Source: Hofstenia miamia
Lineage: Eukaryota; Xenacoelomorpha; Acoela
Length of the DNA stretch: 64,000 nucleotides
Assembly (NCBI GenBank): GCA_004352715.1
Contig: SCFE01000088.1
Span: 477,653 to 541,652 of the forward strand
Direction of reading: 5' to 3'
How positions within the stretch are numbered: position 1 is the first letter of the stretch; each line of letters begins with the position of its first letter. Below, one piece after another: positions 47,829 through 59,523 of the stretch. Below the pieces are notes generated by a model. That model had not been told where the DNA came from, searched no databases, and saw nothing but the letters and a program-made list of their open reading frames with translations. The translations under genes and the position numbers were made by a program.

Positions 47829-48204
47829 TCAAATTTTAAGTCCAATAAACATCTTGTAATTTTCTCCTGTAGCTTTCTCTGCATAACGCTTAGGTAGGAA
47901 GAAGCAGTTACCATTTTCCAGTATAATTTTTACCGCAGAGCCGTACTTTTTGTGAAGACTATACGCTTTATGTATTTTTTGCCACTCACTGATTTTTAAT
48001 TCTCTAACAGAGATATATTTCATCTGACATTCTTCAGAAATTTCATTGAGACTGTTGACTACTTCGAATTGAATTACTTTACCTACAGTCTTTAGGGAAT
48101 ACACGGTCTTTGGTAATATAGGCTTTAAAACAAATTTTTTGTTTGTGAGAGATCGTCTTATTTGCTCTGCGTATCTTTGGCAGATTTTTGAGCATGAGAT
48201 TTGT
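47829..48204 (-). CDS. unknown protein, C-terminal exon (F-F-L-P motif)
   Basis: Open on the minus strand from just after a stop at about 48205 to a stop at 47829, about 124 codons. It reads SKICQRYAEQIRRSLTNKKF, VGKVIQFEVVNSLNEISEE, ISEWQKIHKAYSLHKKYG and LENGNCFFLPKRYAEK, ending MFIGLKI. Codon content and composition look protein-like. I have a vague memory of small invertebrate proteins with a YG....L....FLP+R pattern, but cannot name a family. The start is not determined and it may be a spliced last exon. Its neighbour at 49179 ends in a similar LKNGFYYFHP segment. Confidence 0.45.
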
Positions 48205-48205
48205 T

Positions 48206-49178
48206 ATCAGCTTTTAGAGTCATTGCCAAATTTAAAATTGAAAAAGCATTCAAAGTATGTGTTATTTATTACAAACTTTTAGCAAATAAACCAATCAAAA
48301 ATAACTTGATTAATTGATCCAATCATCAACTAGAGTTTACATAAACATGTGGTAAAGATCTTAACAATTAGCAGGCAAGTGCAATATCATTTTACAACTA
48401 TGCTGCATGTTGAATTTGCTTCAATCTTAGAAATATATGCACAATTTCAACAAAGCTTGATATCAGGTGGAAATGGTGAAAATTCCATCATTTTACCTAG
48501 AACAATATGTTTTTTAATCAAATAATCAGTCTTTGTGGAGAGTTTATTGTGAAAGTTGGTTTCTTGTTTACTATGGTAGTAAGCTGTTTTTATGTGGAAT
48601 TCTCTTTTTTGTGTAACTTATACAACTAATGAAATTTCAAAATTATTTAACATCTTGTTCAATGATTTAAAATGTTATGTATGTCTATGGATACATATTT
48701 ACATCAAATGCTGCCTTTATGTAGAAGAGTGAAAATCAAAAATCAATTATGATTTTTCAATTAATGTATGTTAGAGACTTCAACCCCTTTAAATGAGATT
48801 TGTTTCATTTCATCCAGATCAAAAAAACTGACATGTAAGAACTTGTGGGGTAAAGTAATTCCAACTTTTGTTTATTATTTATTAGCTGTTTAAGGGAAAA
48901 TGATATTTTTCAAAGAAATTAACGCTTGAGTGTATACTATTAATTCCCAAAAGTGTGTAATTTATACAATGAATTATATGGAAAATGTTATTTTTCTATT
49001 TTTTAATAAATTCGAGCTTACAATAACTGTTTGCTACATGTAGAAATAATTGAAAAAACAAGTACGAAATGGTGTTTATTCTTTTCAAAAGTTAATTATT
49101 TACAAAATTGTAATACAATACACTTTCTTTCACCTTGCATAAATACTAAATCATCTTTATGAAAGAATTTTTGGTCTA
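48206..49178. other. AT-rich spacer between the two unknown exons
   Basis: No coding content seen. Confidence 0.45.
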
Positions 49179-49726
49179 TCAAGTGTTTGTAATTCTCGCA
49201 AATTGCATCTCCATAGTGTTTGGGTGAAAATAGTAGAATCCATTCTTGAGCTTAACTTTTAAAATGCTTCTTAATTTTGTTTTTAGCTGTACTGCATCTG
49301 TAATTGTAAGCCAAACTTTCCTTGGAAAATCACTAGCCAAGTATGTGTTTGGAAAGGTACACTGTGAAATGACATTGCTTAAACACTGCAAAATGTTATC
49401 CATGTTGTCATGTGTTATAGAACTTTTATTATTAATTGGTGGGCGTCTTCTCTTTTGCTAGTGACCATTCTTTTCTTTAATCAGTGTTGGTGGTGGGATT
49501 GACTCTTGCGTTAGAGGGTTGTAGCTTTGAGAAGAGGTGGTGCATAACTCATCAAAAAGATTGCCAAGGGATCTGGTTGTTAGTGTTTCAATAGACATTG
49601 CACTTGTAGCCCAAGTTTTTAGAGGAACGATTTCATAACATGGAAAAATAATGAATTTATCCAGCAATTTACAATGAGCATATAGACAGGACTGCCCAAT
49701 AGGAATAAAATCAGGTGATATATAAC
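49179..49726 (-). CDS. unknown protein, exon interrupted by one in-frame TAG
   Basis: On the minus strand a good acceptor (AATTTACTTTCCCAG) ends at 49727. The frame then reads YISPDFIPIGQSCLYAHCK, LLDKFIIFPCYEIVPLKTW, LTTRSLGNLFDELCTT and KEKNGH, a TAG at 49458-49460, and goes on in the same frame with QKRRRPPINNKSSITHD, FPRKVWLTITDAVQLKTK and LKNGFYYFHP to a stop at 49179. The stretch after TAG is as protein-like as that before. This could be a recent nonsense mutation, readthrough or a sequencing error. The end resembles the exon at 47829-48204, suggesting tandem relatives. No family recognised. Confidence 0.45.
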
Positions 49727-52182
49727 CTGGGAAAGTAAATTAGTAGAAACACACGTTATGTAAATAACCAAATAACTGTTTTAGAACTCAAATTCTTTGT
49801 AAAATGTTTTGCTTTTGATTAATACAAAATATTTACCATATAACCTGGTTCATGCATTTACAATTTTTTTAAATGAAAACTAAGTGAAGCTATGAATTAT
49901 GCATTGATTTTTGTTTTGTCAGGAAATTACATTATTGCTTTGCACCTGTTTTACAAAATTTCTTAGTGGTTTCTAGATCTCAAATTTTTTTATGAAACGT
50001 TTTGTTAATGGTTAATACAAAAATACTATCATGTAGATTCATCCCTCTCTACATCTAACCATGTAGTTGATTATTTCATATCAGTGTACATGAACTACAT
50101 GTTTTTACAATAGCATTCGCTACTATAAAGTTTAGCAGACTGCTATGGAATCAGTGAAATGGTTTCACCTTTTTGTTTGAGTTTACACGTCATACATGAT
50201 TTTTCAATGATGTAGGTAAAGTTTAAACCATGTTTCGACTTGATTTAAGATGGTTTCACTTTCAAAAAGACTTGTTTATCACTATATAACGATGAAGAAT
50301 GATGCCTATTGGTGATAGGTCAAAGATTGAAGGCAATACGTTTTGGTTTCAAATACATCTACACACAAAATAACAAGGTATGTTGGCATATAATTGCTTG
50401 ATAACCAATGCATATTATAATATTTCACATTTAATTGAGTATGTTTTTAAATTTTCCGTTTTAAACTAAATTATGCACATTGATTTTTGCTACATTGAAT
50501 ATTTTGTTTAATTGTATACAGTTTAAACTTTTCTATTTGCATCTGTGTGTGTATATATCACGCGTCTATATTTGTGTGTGTGAGTAATAAAATATTTACA
50601 AAACATTTATATGTTTAGAATGGTGAACACATCACTGGGTTTTACAAATTTAATGAATGGAGATGATATCTATTGATGGAAAAAAAATCATCAACAGTAG
50701 TAAGACTTGGTTTCCATTAGGGGATGTCTGGCATGGCTATGATGTAATTGTGTACTTTGGCTGTCTGTGTATCTCTGACGTCATTGTTTAGTTGTAATAT
50801 TTGTTGGCAAACACATTTGTTTGTAGTCTATTGTTTAAAATGTAACAAATTTTTTTAGTTTGAATAATTTTTGAAAATCTCATGAGATTGTTGCAATCTA
50901 TTGTTCAAAATGTAACCAATTTTTTTATTTGCTTATTTACATGGACTAACCTAGCTTACATGTTTTATTCTCTTTACATACTTCATACTTGCATTTTGTT
51001 AATGAATGTGTCTTGCTTATTTATGTAGCTTGATTTAGTTTACATACTTGTTTTTTTTATTAACATACATGATATTGGAAAATATCATATCACACATTAA
51101 TTTAGTTTAAATTGTTTAGTTTACATACTTGTTTTTTTATTAACATTCATGACATTGGAAAATACCACATCAATTTAGTTTGCATGTTTACTTTATTTAC
51201 AACTTTTATTTAGTAAAATTTAATAACAAATGTTTGAATCAGAGATATAATAATACTCATTAAAAGTGTAATAATATCTTATTTCAGTAATAATGCAAAA
51301 TAATTTTTCGGAAAAACCAAAAAATAGTTTATGCAAAAACTCGCAATTTCTAATATTTAATAAACATACATGATAAAACCCATATACATGCTTAAGACAA
51401 GACAAAAATGTAATTTATTCTACACTTTGCTTATAATGACCATATATATCTTACTATTTAATTTGTCTATTGTGTTAGTTTATCATCATTGTTGTTGAGG
51501 GATTTCTGTATGAAACAAATGCAATGTGTATTTACACCTTATGAATTTCACACTGTCATATCTAAATAAATGATTAATAAGTCAAATGAGGTGATAGATC
51601 ACAGTATAAAACACATGACAATTAAAAGCTTAAATAAATTCAATAAAAAATGTGCATTAACAAACAAACAACATTTCTATTTATGATAAAGTATATAATT
51701 AATTTAACATCAGACTGCAAATTCGCAGCAATTCATTAAAATAAAATTGATTATGTTTTAAACAAAATATCTGTAAAACTAACTATATATCATATTGCAA
51801 AAAAAGCATTAAGAATCAAAACAATATCTGAGATTTAATTATAAAAATAGCTTACCAAAAAGTTTGAAATCTTTATGGGTAGTTCTTTTATCAATATGAA
51901 ATTCCTTTAATCTGCTCTATGTATAAAGCTGCATGCTTTCATAGACAATGTCAATATTACGTGGTTTTATCTATTGTTCAAATGTCAAAAATGTATCCAA
52001 TTGTAAAGATTGTTATCTACCAAACATGAAATCCCTTTACAATTATAACAATTAAATAAAACACTTTCAAATCATATAAAACTAGAATTTCTTCACAAGT
52101 TGGAAAACAATCTTTATTATTACATGTTTTTGCCAATTTATACAATTATGTTTACATGGCCTATGACTCTTCAACTTTTTTA
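49727..52182. repeat. region of diverged direct repeats
   Basis: No coding content, but recurrent phrases: AACTCAAATTCTTTGTA(A/G)AATG(TTTTGC) near 49789 and again at 53485; a weaker copy near 49980; TTTAGTTTACATACTTG at 51034 and 51115 inside a 75-81-bp unit; and many TTTACAT blocks. It looks like an old tandem-repeat region, degraded. Confidence 0.45.
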
Positions 52183-52520
52183 GACTTACATTTCTTTTCC
52201 AATGTTTTTTCACAGTTGTGACTTACATTTCTTTTCCAAAAATTTTCCATGTTTGTGATTTACATTTCTTTTCTGACGTTTTTCCATGTTCATGAGTTAC
52301 ATTCCTTTTCCAACATTTTTTCACATTTGTGACTTACATTTCTTTTCTAATGATTTCACATTTGTAGTCAGTTTTTTACATATTTATAGACTTTTAAATG
52401 GGTTTTCCACTTTATACATTTTTTTCACTTTATATGGTTTGTCACTTTTTTACACATTTATAGACCTTTACATGGGTTTTCCACTTTATACATTTTTTTT
52501 CAATTCATATGGTTTGTCAC
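52183..52520. repeat. 37-bp tandem repeat array, about nine units
   Basis: GACTTACATTTCTTTTCC recurs at 52183, 52220, 52257, 52294 (GAGTTACATTCC) and 52331: exactly 37 bp each time. It continues rightwards as more diverged copies in a 74-bp (2 x 37) higher-order repeat: ATTTATAGAC at 52382 and 52456, with GGGTTTTCCACTTTATACAT after each. Confidence 0.85.
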
Positions 52521-54136
52521 TTTGAACAAAATAAAAATTTTATGATGGTATTAGTATAAACTTTCAAGAACAAGTAAGAAAAACATATATACATATAAAT
52601 ACGCCTAATCTTTGTTGTAAATTCTGATTTTATTCTTGTATTTTAAAGAACAAATGGTTTTGTTATTTAATATAGCACGTAAATATAAATTTTAATGTAT
52701 TCTACAAATCAATGATTGTTATAGTACTTGCAGTTGTATAATAATTTATGAAATTTAAAATAAAAACTTTATACTTATTGAGAAAGCATTAACATTCACA
52801 TTTTTCTTCAGTCAATGAGTAAATTTTGATAATTGCAAATGAATACATAATGCCATTTCAAAAACGAATCAATAAGATGTCATGAAACTCACAAAACATT
52901 TTTAATTACAAAAAAACTAACACATTTTCATAAAAAATACATTTACGCACAAGAGAGAATTGCATGAAGGTGCTAATGTTTTTGGAGTAGGGAATAAGAT
53001 GACTAATCAACTCAATGTTTTGAAGTCAGTTTAATATTAAGCAAACTCAGTTAACCATTTCAAAAATACAACTCCACAAAGAACCAGGTACATAATTTAC
53101 TTTTAAACAATTTTGTATGTGGTAATGTTTAATTTGGTTATACACATTGATGAAATATTTCACTTCTCAGCATACATGAGTTTTGGAATAAATGAATTTA
53201 CACATTGATGGTTTATCTGGTTATATTCATTGATGTATTATCTCTTTACATTGTGTACATTTGAACTAAATTATATACATTTTTGGTTTACAGGTCTATT
53301 TACATTTAGTATTTGGCTTTCCCACATACACACTTTTTGATTAAAACTAAATTACAAATGTTGAATTATTAAAACTCAAATTGTTTTTAATCACTTTTGT
53401 TTAATTGACTGACTAGAATTATTTAGAAAGAATAATTTTTTTAACTAACAATGAAAATTATGAAAGTTGAATTATTATTAAAACTCAAATTCTTTGTAGA
53501 TGTTTTGCCTTTGAATTTAATGTGTGGTTTAGCACATGTATTTTCAAGTTTATACATTTAGAACAAAAGACAGTGCATATCATGGAATTGTGACTAATTT
53601 AGCAATACAAAACAATGGAAAAGTGGAGCATCATGTGATGCATACAATCATGTAAACAAACTCCATAAGCCAAATAAAACTGAAGAATGGTGTGTAAGTC
53701 TCCAAAGCAGTGACATATGGAAAAATCCCTCTAATGCATACAGCCATGTAAAGTCTGCAATCAATTAAGAGTGAAAAATGTGCATAACTTGAGAAAAGAT
53801 TTATCAGCCTACAAACATGTACAACCTGAAAAAACATGGAGAGTTGAGAAAAGATGCATCTGTCAGCAAATGTGTACAACCCAATTCATATAAAACCAAA
53901 AAGAACTGTAAAGAAAAGATTGCAGTTTAAAACTAATATAATAATATTGTATAATGAAATGTATCTATGTATAAATTATATTAATAACTTTGCATGTATA
54001 TTTTTAGGAAATGAAATTACGTGTTTATGCATTAAACCATGTTTATTTTTTCCAAGGATGCAGCTTACTTTTATTGTGTATTACACATGTAATGAAATAT
54101 TTCTCGTTTTTTGTATTGGAATATTATCAAAATGAA
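52521..54136. other. AT-rich repeat-derived sequence
   Basis: Contains short diverged repeats (CATTGATG at 53203 and 53228; TTGAGAAAAGAT at 53789 and 53844; ATTATTAAAACTCAAATT near 53365 and 53475). CATGTAAA blocks from about 53640 onwards are in the opposite orientation to the TTTACAT blocks further left. No gene. Confidence 0.4.
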
Positions 54137-54359
54137 TGGAATTTTTACAATGGAAAAATGGCAATGTAATTGAAAAATGATGTGTAGCCTTTGCATGTAA
54201 TATAATGCCAAAAAATGAATTAAATATTGTACATAGAAGTGGTTAAGCAATTGAAACACATGGAATTTCTTACAATGGGAAATAGCAGCATATTTGAAAA
54301 AATGATGTTTTTACATGCAGTGTAATACCAAAAAAATGAAATAATTTTTTATGGAAAAT
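54137..54359 (+). repeat. 124-bp direct repeat, two copies
   Basis: TGGAATTTTTACAATGG at 54137 and TGGAATTTCTTACAATGGG at 54261 start two diverged units. Both continue with TTTGCATGTAATATAATGCC-like sequence. Inverted copies lie at about 55090-55330. Confidence 0.7.
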
Positions 54360-54601
54360 ATTAGTCAGCAAAACTTAGCTGTATGACCTCACTCTCAACC
54401 ATTCAGAATAGGTGTTACGAACCCAGCTCTTGACCAATCAGATTAGAGGAAAATGACACAAAATTGCTGTGACCATTACTACTGGCACTTTGGAGCCAAT
54501 GAGGAGCTGAAATCCACTATGGATGAGTGGTTCAACCTCAAGCCACAAGACCTCTTTACTGTTAAAGTTAGGGGAGCCTATATTGAAAGGGCAGTGATAG
54601 C
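54360..54601 (+). promoter_or_regulatory. non-repeat patch with CCAAT boxes and a short ORF
   Basis: A less AT-rich patch outside the inverted repeat with GACCAATCAGA (54434) and GAGCCAATGAGG (54494). A 28-codon frame, MDEWFNLKPQDLFTVKVRG..., lies at about 54520-54606. It could be a promoter/leader of the neighbouring repeat element. Weak. Confidence 0.2.
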
Positions 54602-57259
54602 TTAGTAGTTAAGACTGAGAGAAGCCTGTCTCATTTTGACATCCTGAAGTTTTCATAAACCCTGTGGCTATTTGGCATGTGGAAATGAAGTGATTCTATT
54701 GGACGCCATCTAGCGAGAAAATATTTTTGACAAAGTTAAATTGAGCAAATTAATTTTTTGAGAATATCTTTAAGCCAATGTGATGACTTTTTGAATTCTA
54801 GGAATTAGGCAAACTGATATTTTTGATGGCAAGTTTCACTTAAAATGTATTTATTGCAATAATGTTTTAATCATGTAACACCATGTTTTAAGGAAAATAA
54901 TTGATAGACACAAAACCCATTTCCCTTTTCTACTAATATTCAAATACAAAGCCTAAACACTATAGATGTATGAAATATAGACTTACATTTTCAAAAACAA
55001 GATAGAAAATATTCGCCATACTTAAGCATTACAGGCATATGAAATATAGACTTACATAAGTTTCTTCCAGTGATTAACACAATCATTGTAATTTAATTTG
55101 TTTTCAGGAAATCTATACATTACATGTGAAGGGTTGCATTCCAATTTTTCAAATGCATTGCTATTTTTCATTGTAAAAAATTCCACATTCTAATGATTAC
55201 CATCCGCAATAATTGTAGTTTATTTCATTTTTCAGGGTCTATATATTACATGCAAAGGGTTAAATTTTGTTTTTTTTTCAAATGGGCTGCTATTTCATTG
55301 TAAAAATTCCCTGCAATTAATTCATTTTTGGCTAATATCCAATATACAAGCAAATAAAAAATATAGGCACATGGTATTTAAAGATTGATTGCTAAAAATT
55401 TTGAGAAAATTGCAAACTAATATTTTGTAATCATAGGAGCTCTACAATATCAGCCATATGCCAAGTGTTAGGTCGAATATTGTTATATAATACAAATATT
55501 AATATGTGCTCAATTAAAATACAAGAGTTAGAAACCAGAAATATTAAAAACACTTAAAATATTTCAAATTAGTACAAACAATGAAAACAAAAATATTAAA
55601 TTCAGGAGATCAAGGGCGTACCAATGTTTCTTAGATGTATTTCAAGATCTAAACCAAAGCCCCTGATTTACATGTATCTTGAGATTGAAATCAATGCAAA
55701 GTATCAGCTCACCAGGACTAACAATTCAGCTAAGATATTTCTGCCAACACTTCATTTTAGATTGTTGACTATGACTCCATGATAATATATAAATTCTACA
55801 AGTCAAATTGATATTAATTGGCTTAGACAAGTACTATCTAATGCCAGGTTACTCAAGGTAGCAAAAGCATAAAATTACTTAAAAATGCTTCAATTATTGA
55901 TTAAAATAGGAAACTTAATAAGTGTTCAAGGAATAAATTCACCCCAGAACTGTCATGCAAATTCTGAGTGTTGAATAAAAACCAAAATTTAAATGCATAT
56001 TTGGTAAAATTCAACGATAAGCATACCTGTATAATAAAAAACCGTGAAATCAAACCATCCATTTCATAGCTGAGCATAAAACATGGTTAGATTGACCAAA
56101 CTTCCCTTCAATTTAATTTACTCAACCAGAATAACCATGAAGTTGACATATACTTTAATGTAATATGAAAGAAATCGTTTTCTAATACTAAGCATTGTCA
56201 TCCATAATGGAAAATGAATAGCTGAAACACATCAATTTTCAATAGATATTATTAATTAAATGGAGCAAAGACATTTAAAAATACAATATTTCATTATTTA
56301 TTTGTGGAATATTTTTTCCCAAAATTCTTTATTTTTACAAAATTCACTGCTCCATTTTCTTTTTTGAGCTGTGTTGTTTAGCAATTATAATCTCCATGGA
56401 AACTATAACATGGTGTTTTTGGTCAAAATAAATTCATATAGAATTTGCATAATATAGTAAAAGTTTATTTGATATGATATTTTAGAAATAACTAAACAAA
56501 GTTATTAAATTCTTTTGTCTTTATTGCATTGATAATAGAATGATCAGATAAATCCCCACTGTTTTACTGTCAATTTGTTCGAATTTATACACTTAATATT
56601 CATGTAGCATTCATTGAATATATAATTCCATGCCTAAAATTTACTGTGAACATTCCTTTTTTGCAATGAATGGCTGGCATCAAAACAGGTTTTTGTTTTG
56701 TTAGCAAATTATTAGCATGTTGCTGTATATAATGATCAGATGTACATACCCCCCCATTTCATTGTAATTATTATATTTGTATCTCTTTACATGATGGTTC
56801 AAATATATCCTATTTAGCATTGTAAATGATTTACCATTCAAGGCTTTATGTGTTTAATAATAGCATATATTTTGTTTTCATGATGAATCATTGACACAAT
56901 AGAAAGCCCTGATATGTGTTATATCAGTAGAAAATGAAAATGGTTTTTGTGTCTATAAATTATTTTCCTTAAAACATGGTGTTACATGTTTAAAACATTG
57001 TTGCAATAAACACGTCTTAAGTGAAACTTGCCTTCAAAAATATCAGTTTGCATAAATCCTAGAATTCAAAAAGTCATCACATGGGTTTAAAGACATTGTC
57101 AAAAAATTAATTTGCTCAATTTACCTTTTTCAAAAATATTTTGTCACTTGATGGTGTCCAATAGGGACAGGTCATTTCCATATGCCAAATAGCTAGAGGT
57201 GTTTTGAAAACTTCAGCATGTCCCAATGAGATGGGCTTCCCTCAGTCTTAACTACTTAC
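54602..57259. mobile_element. 2.66-kb unit with ~338-bp terminal inverted repeats, possible foldback element
   Basis: 54602-54939 and 56921-57259 are inverted copies, matching at most positions by eye. Left: GTAGTTAAGACTGAG, TATTTGGCATGTGGAAATGA, ATTGAGCAAATTAATTTTTT, GATGACTTTTTGAATTCTAG, CACCATGTTTTAAGGAAAAT. The reverse complement of the right arm has the same phrases in the same order. The 2-kb interior has no coding frame; it holds two 126-bp repeats (55112 and 55238) that are inverted relatives of 54137-54359. No transposase. Target duplications were not found. Long inverted arms with internal subrepeats fit foldback-type elements; a local palindromic rearrangement is the alternative. 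Confidence 0.6.
55090..55340 (-). repeat. 126-bp direct repeat, two copies, inverse of 54137-54359
   Basis: TCTATACATTACATG at 55112 and TCTATATATTACATG at 55238 each precede AAGGGTT...TTTTCAAATG..(C/T)TGCTATTT...CATTGTAAAAA. The reverse complement reads GGAATTTTTTACAATG...GCAATGCATTTGAAAAAT, matching the 54137 unit. Confidence 0.65.
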
Positions 57260-58013
57260 CTTTGTTTTTGAAATATATATTTGTATGCAATTTTTTTAAC
57301 ACCCCTCATAACTGAATAGTATTATGTAAATGAAATATTAATTTGTAAGGATTTATTTTTTGTATATACTTCTTCATGGCATATTTGGTACAACAAAACA
57401 CAATTTTGTTGAATTTAAACACTGTCTTTCTAACTTTAACTCACTTTCAGATTGTGAAATACAAGCAAAAGCAATCATGAACATTTTTCAACATTGTGAG
57501 TGCATATTTTACTTGTAGAAATCTTAAAGACTGTAAATTGGGGAATTTTGCCCCCAAGAGCAATGCGGGATTTAATGGTTCTAATTTAAAAGACTTTGTG
57601 AAAGATGTTCCAAAGACAACTAACAGAAAGGTGTCAATAATTTGTGATTTTGCTGTGAAAACAAGTCATAGGAACTACTAAAATAACTTCAAAGATCATA
57701 ATATCCCAGATCTATTGTCTACAATTCCTAGAGTCAGTCATTTTAAAATTTCTGCATTCACAATGGATTACGTTTTTGGATTCAGCCTACATTAATAAGA
57801 CATATCATTTGCCTTCTCCAAAAACAGATCTCCACCTTTCTGCTGAGAGTTAGGTGCTATCTGTTGTACACTATGCATTGTCAATGTGGGTGGAAAAAAA
57901 GGCTAATATTCTGAACTCTGTATTAAGTGTAAAAAAGAGCTTGCAAAAAACAAAGCTATAACAAGCACTTTTGGTACATCCAGAATGGTTTCTGAAAAAT
58001 GGTATCTATGGAT
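57260..58013. other. spacer with one short unassigned ORF
   Basis: A 61-codon frame at 57496-57681 reads CRNLKDCKLGNFAPKSNAGF..., no domain recognised. Otherwise AT-rich. Confidence 0.35.
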
Positions 58014-58138
58014 CAGTGGCGTGTGGTGTAAACTTTACCTAGGGAAGCAGAGGTTTCTTGAAAATAAAATTTCGTATTCTTTTGTTTATATTTCATGTGA
58101 GCATATTTCAATAAGACAATGACTCAATAAAAAATTAT

Positions 58139-58363
58139 TAACTTTCAAGTATATAGGCGAAAAAATTAAATCATTAACATATAAAAATCGTTTTAAAACA
58201 AAAACGTGTTTCATGAAAATAAAAATATTACATAACGTATATAGGCAAATAAAATAAATCATTAACATATAAAAATCGTTTTAAACGAAAATGCCCTTGG
58301 TAAAATAGAAATATTACATTATGTATATAGGCAAATAAAATAAATCATTAACATATAAAAATC
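58139..58363. repeat. ~87-bp tandem repeat, three copies, ending at a single N
   Basis: ATATAGGC(A/G)AA...TCATTAACATATAAAAATC starts at 58151, 58239 and 58325 (spacing 88 and 86). The third copy is cut by N at 58364, so the array is probably collapsed in the assembly. Confidence 0.8.
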
Positions 58364-59523
58364 NAAACTCCTAACCGTAACATAGGTGCACTTTCGTGAC
58401 TGGCACAAAGACCCTAGAATCGATCCCGTGATGGATTCCAGCCACTACTAAACACAACTTGCCTAGCTGCACATTTAATTAAATAATCAAACCAGATAAA
58501 GTAGAAATTAAAATTAAATAAACTCCGAAGAATTTATTGTTCATCAAAATTATGGTTGAATCAAAGCTATTTATAAAATTTCTACAAAAGTACCTGCCGA
58601 TTTTAAAATTCAAATGATTCGTCTGCCAATATGGCTGTTCATACGTAAGCGTTAGTTTGCTCAATTTAATTTGTCAATTATTTCTTGATCGGCTAACAAG
58701 TTTCTTATTTTGACCAATATTAAATCTTAGTTGCATTTTACAAAAATAACTAAAGTTCATTAACTAAATTTTTACAATTAATTTCAATTAATAATCATTC
58801 GACGTTATTCAGCTTTAGTTGCCTTTTTGGATGATGCTACAATAACAATGTTAATTTTTAAGAAAAACCAATAAGAAAATTATTTATCTTTATGCAAACA
58901 CTAGAATGACACTTTTGAAAGAATAAAATTGGTTATCAAAGTTGTTTTTTGTGCATACTTCTATAACAGTACCTAAAACTAACATGTATCATTGCTGTAG
59001 GTGAAAAATATCTTGGGTGATCGCAGATTCTCTGCCTATTTTTAGTTGTTATTATCAAAATACCAAATTATTAGGCATGCAGCAGTGCTTAACATCTTAC
59101 AAACTTTGTCAAAATGGTTACTGTACTGAACAATATTCCAAGTATCAAGAAACAAGTAACCCAATAAATATGTATATTTGATACATACTTTTAATTTTTG
59201 ACAAACATCAAAGATATACATGCATTTATAGCCTACAGTTTTTCACTCAATAATTATGATTTAAATCAGTCTAGATTCTATAGATCAGACCCCTGATAAA
59301 ATGTTATCACTACAGCACTGAGGCTGAGGCACGTTTAATTAAAAATACAAAATCAAACACCACTTAAAAAACAACTTTACTTAAAAATCAGTTGCAAACG
59401 CCTATCCTTTAAACAAAATTGTTTAATAGCAGCATCATAAAATGTGTCTGCAGCTTTCAATTGTAAAATTATGCTTTTCTCAATTGAAATAAGAACCAAA
59501 TCAGAGAGGCGTGCATGCCCAAT

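Noticed and set aside
52183-52367. CRISPR-like array (regular 37-bp spacing).
   Set aside because: Units are contiguous with no distinct spacers, and the genome is eukaryotic.
52286-52525. 79-aa hydrophobic ORF looking like a membrane protein.
   Set aside because: It is the translation of the 37/74-bp tandem array, Phe/Tyr-rich because of T-rich repeats.
52370-52530. Decayed C2H2 zinc-finger array on the minus strand (phrases like GACAAACCATAT look like TGEKPY linkers).
   Set aside because: Zinc-finger units should repeat every 84 bp; the measured spacing is 74 bp (2 x 37), continuous with the 37-bp array, and no Cys/His pattern survives.
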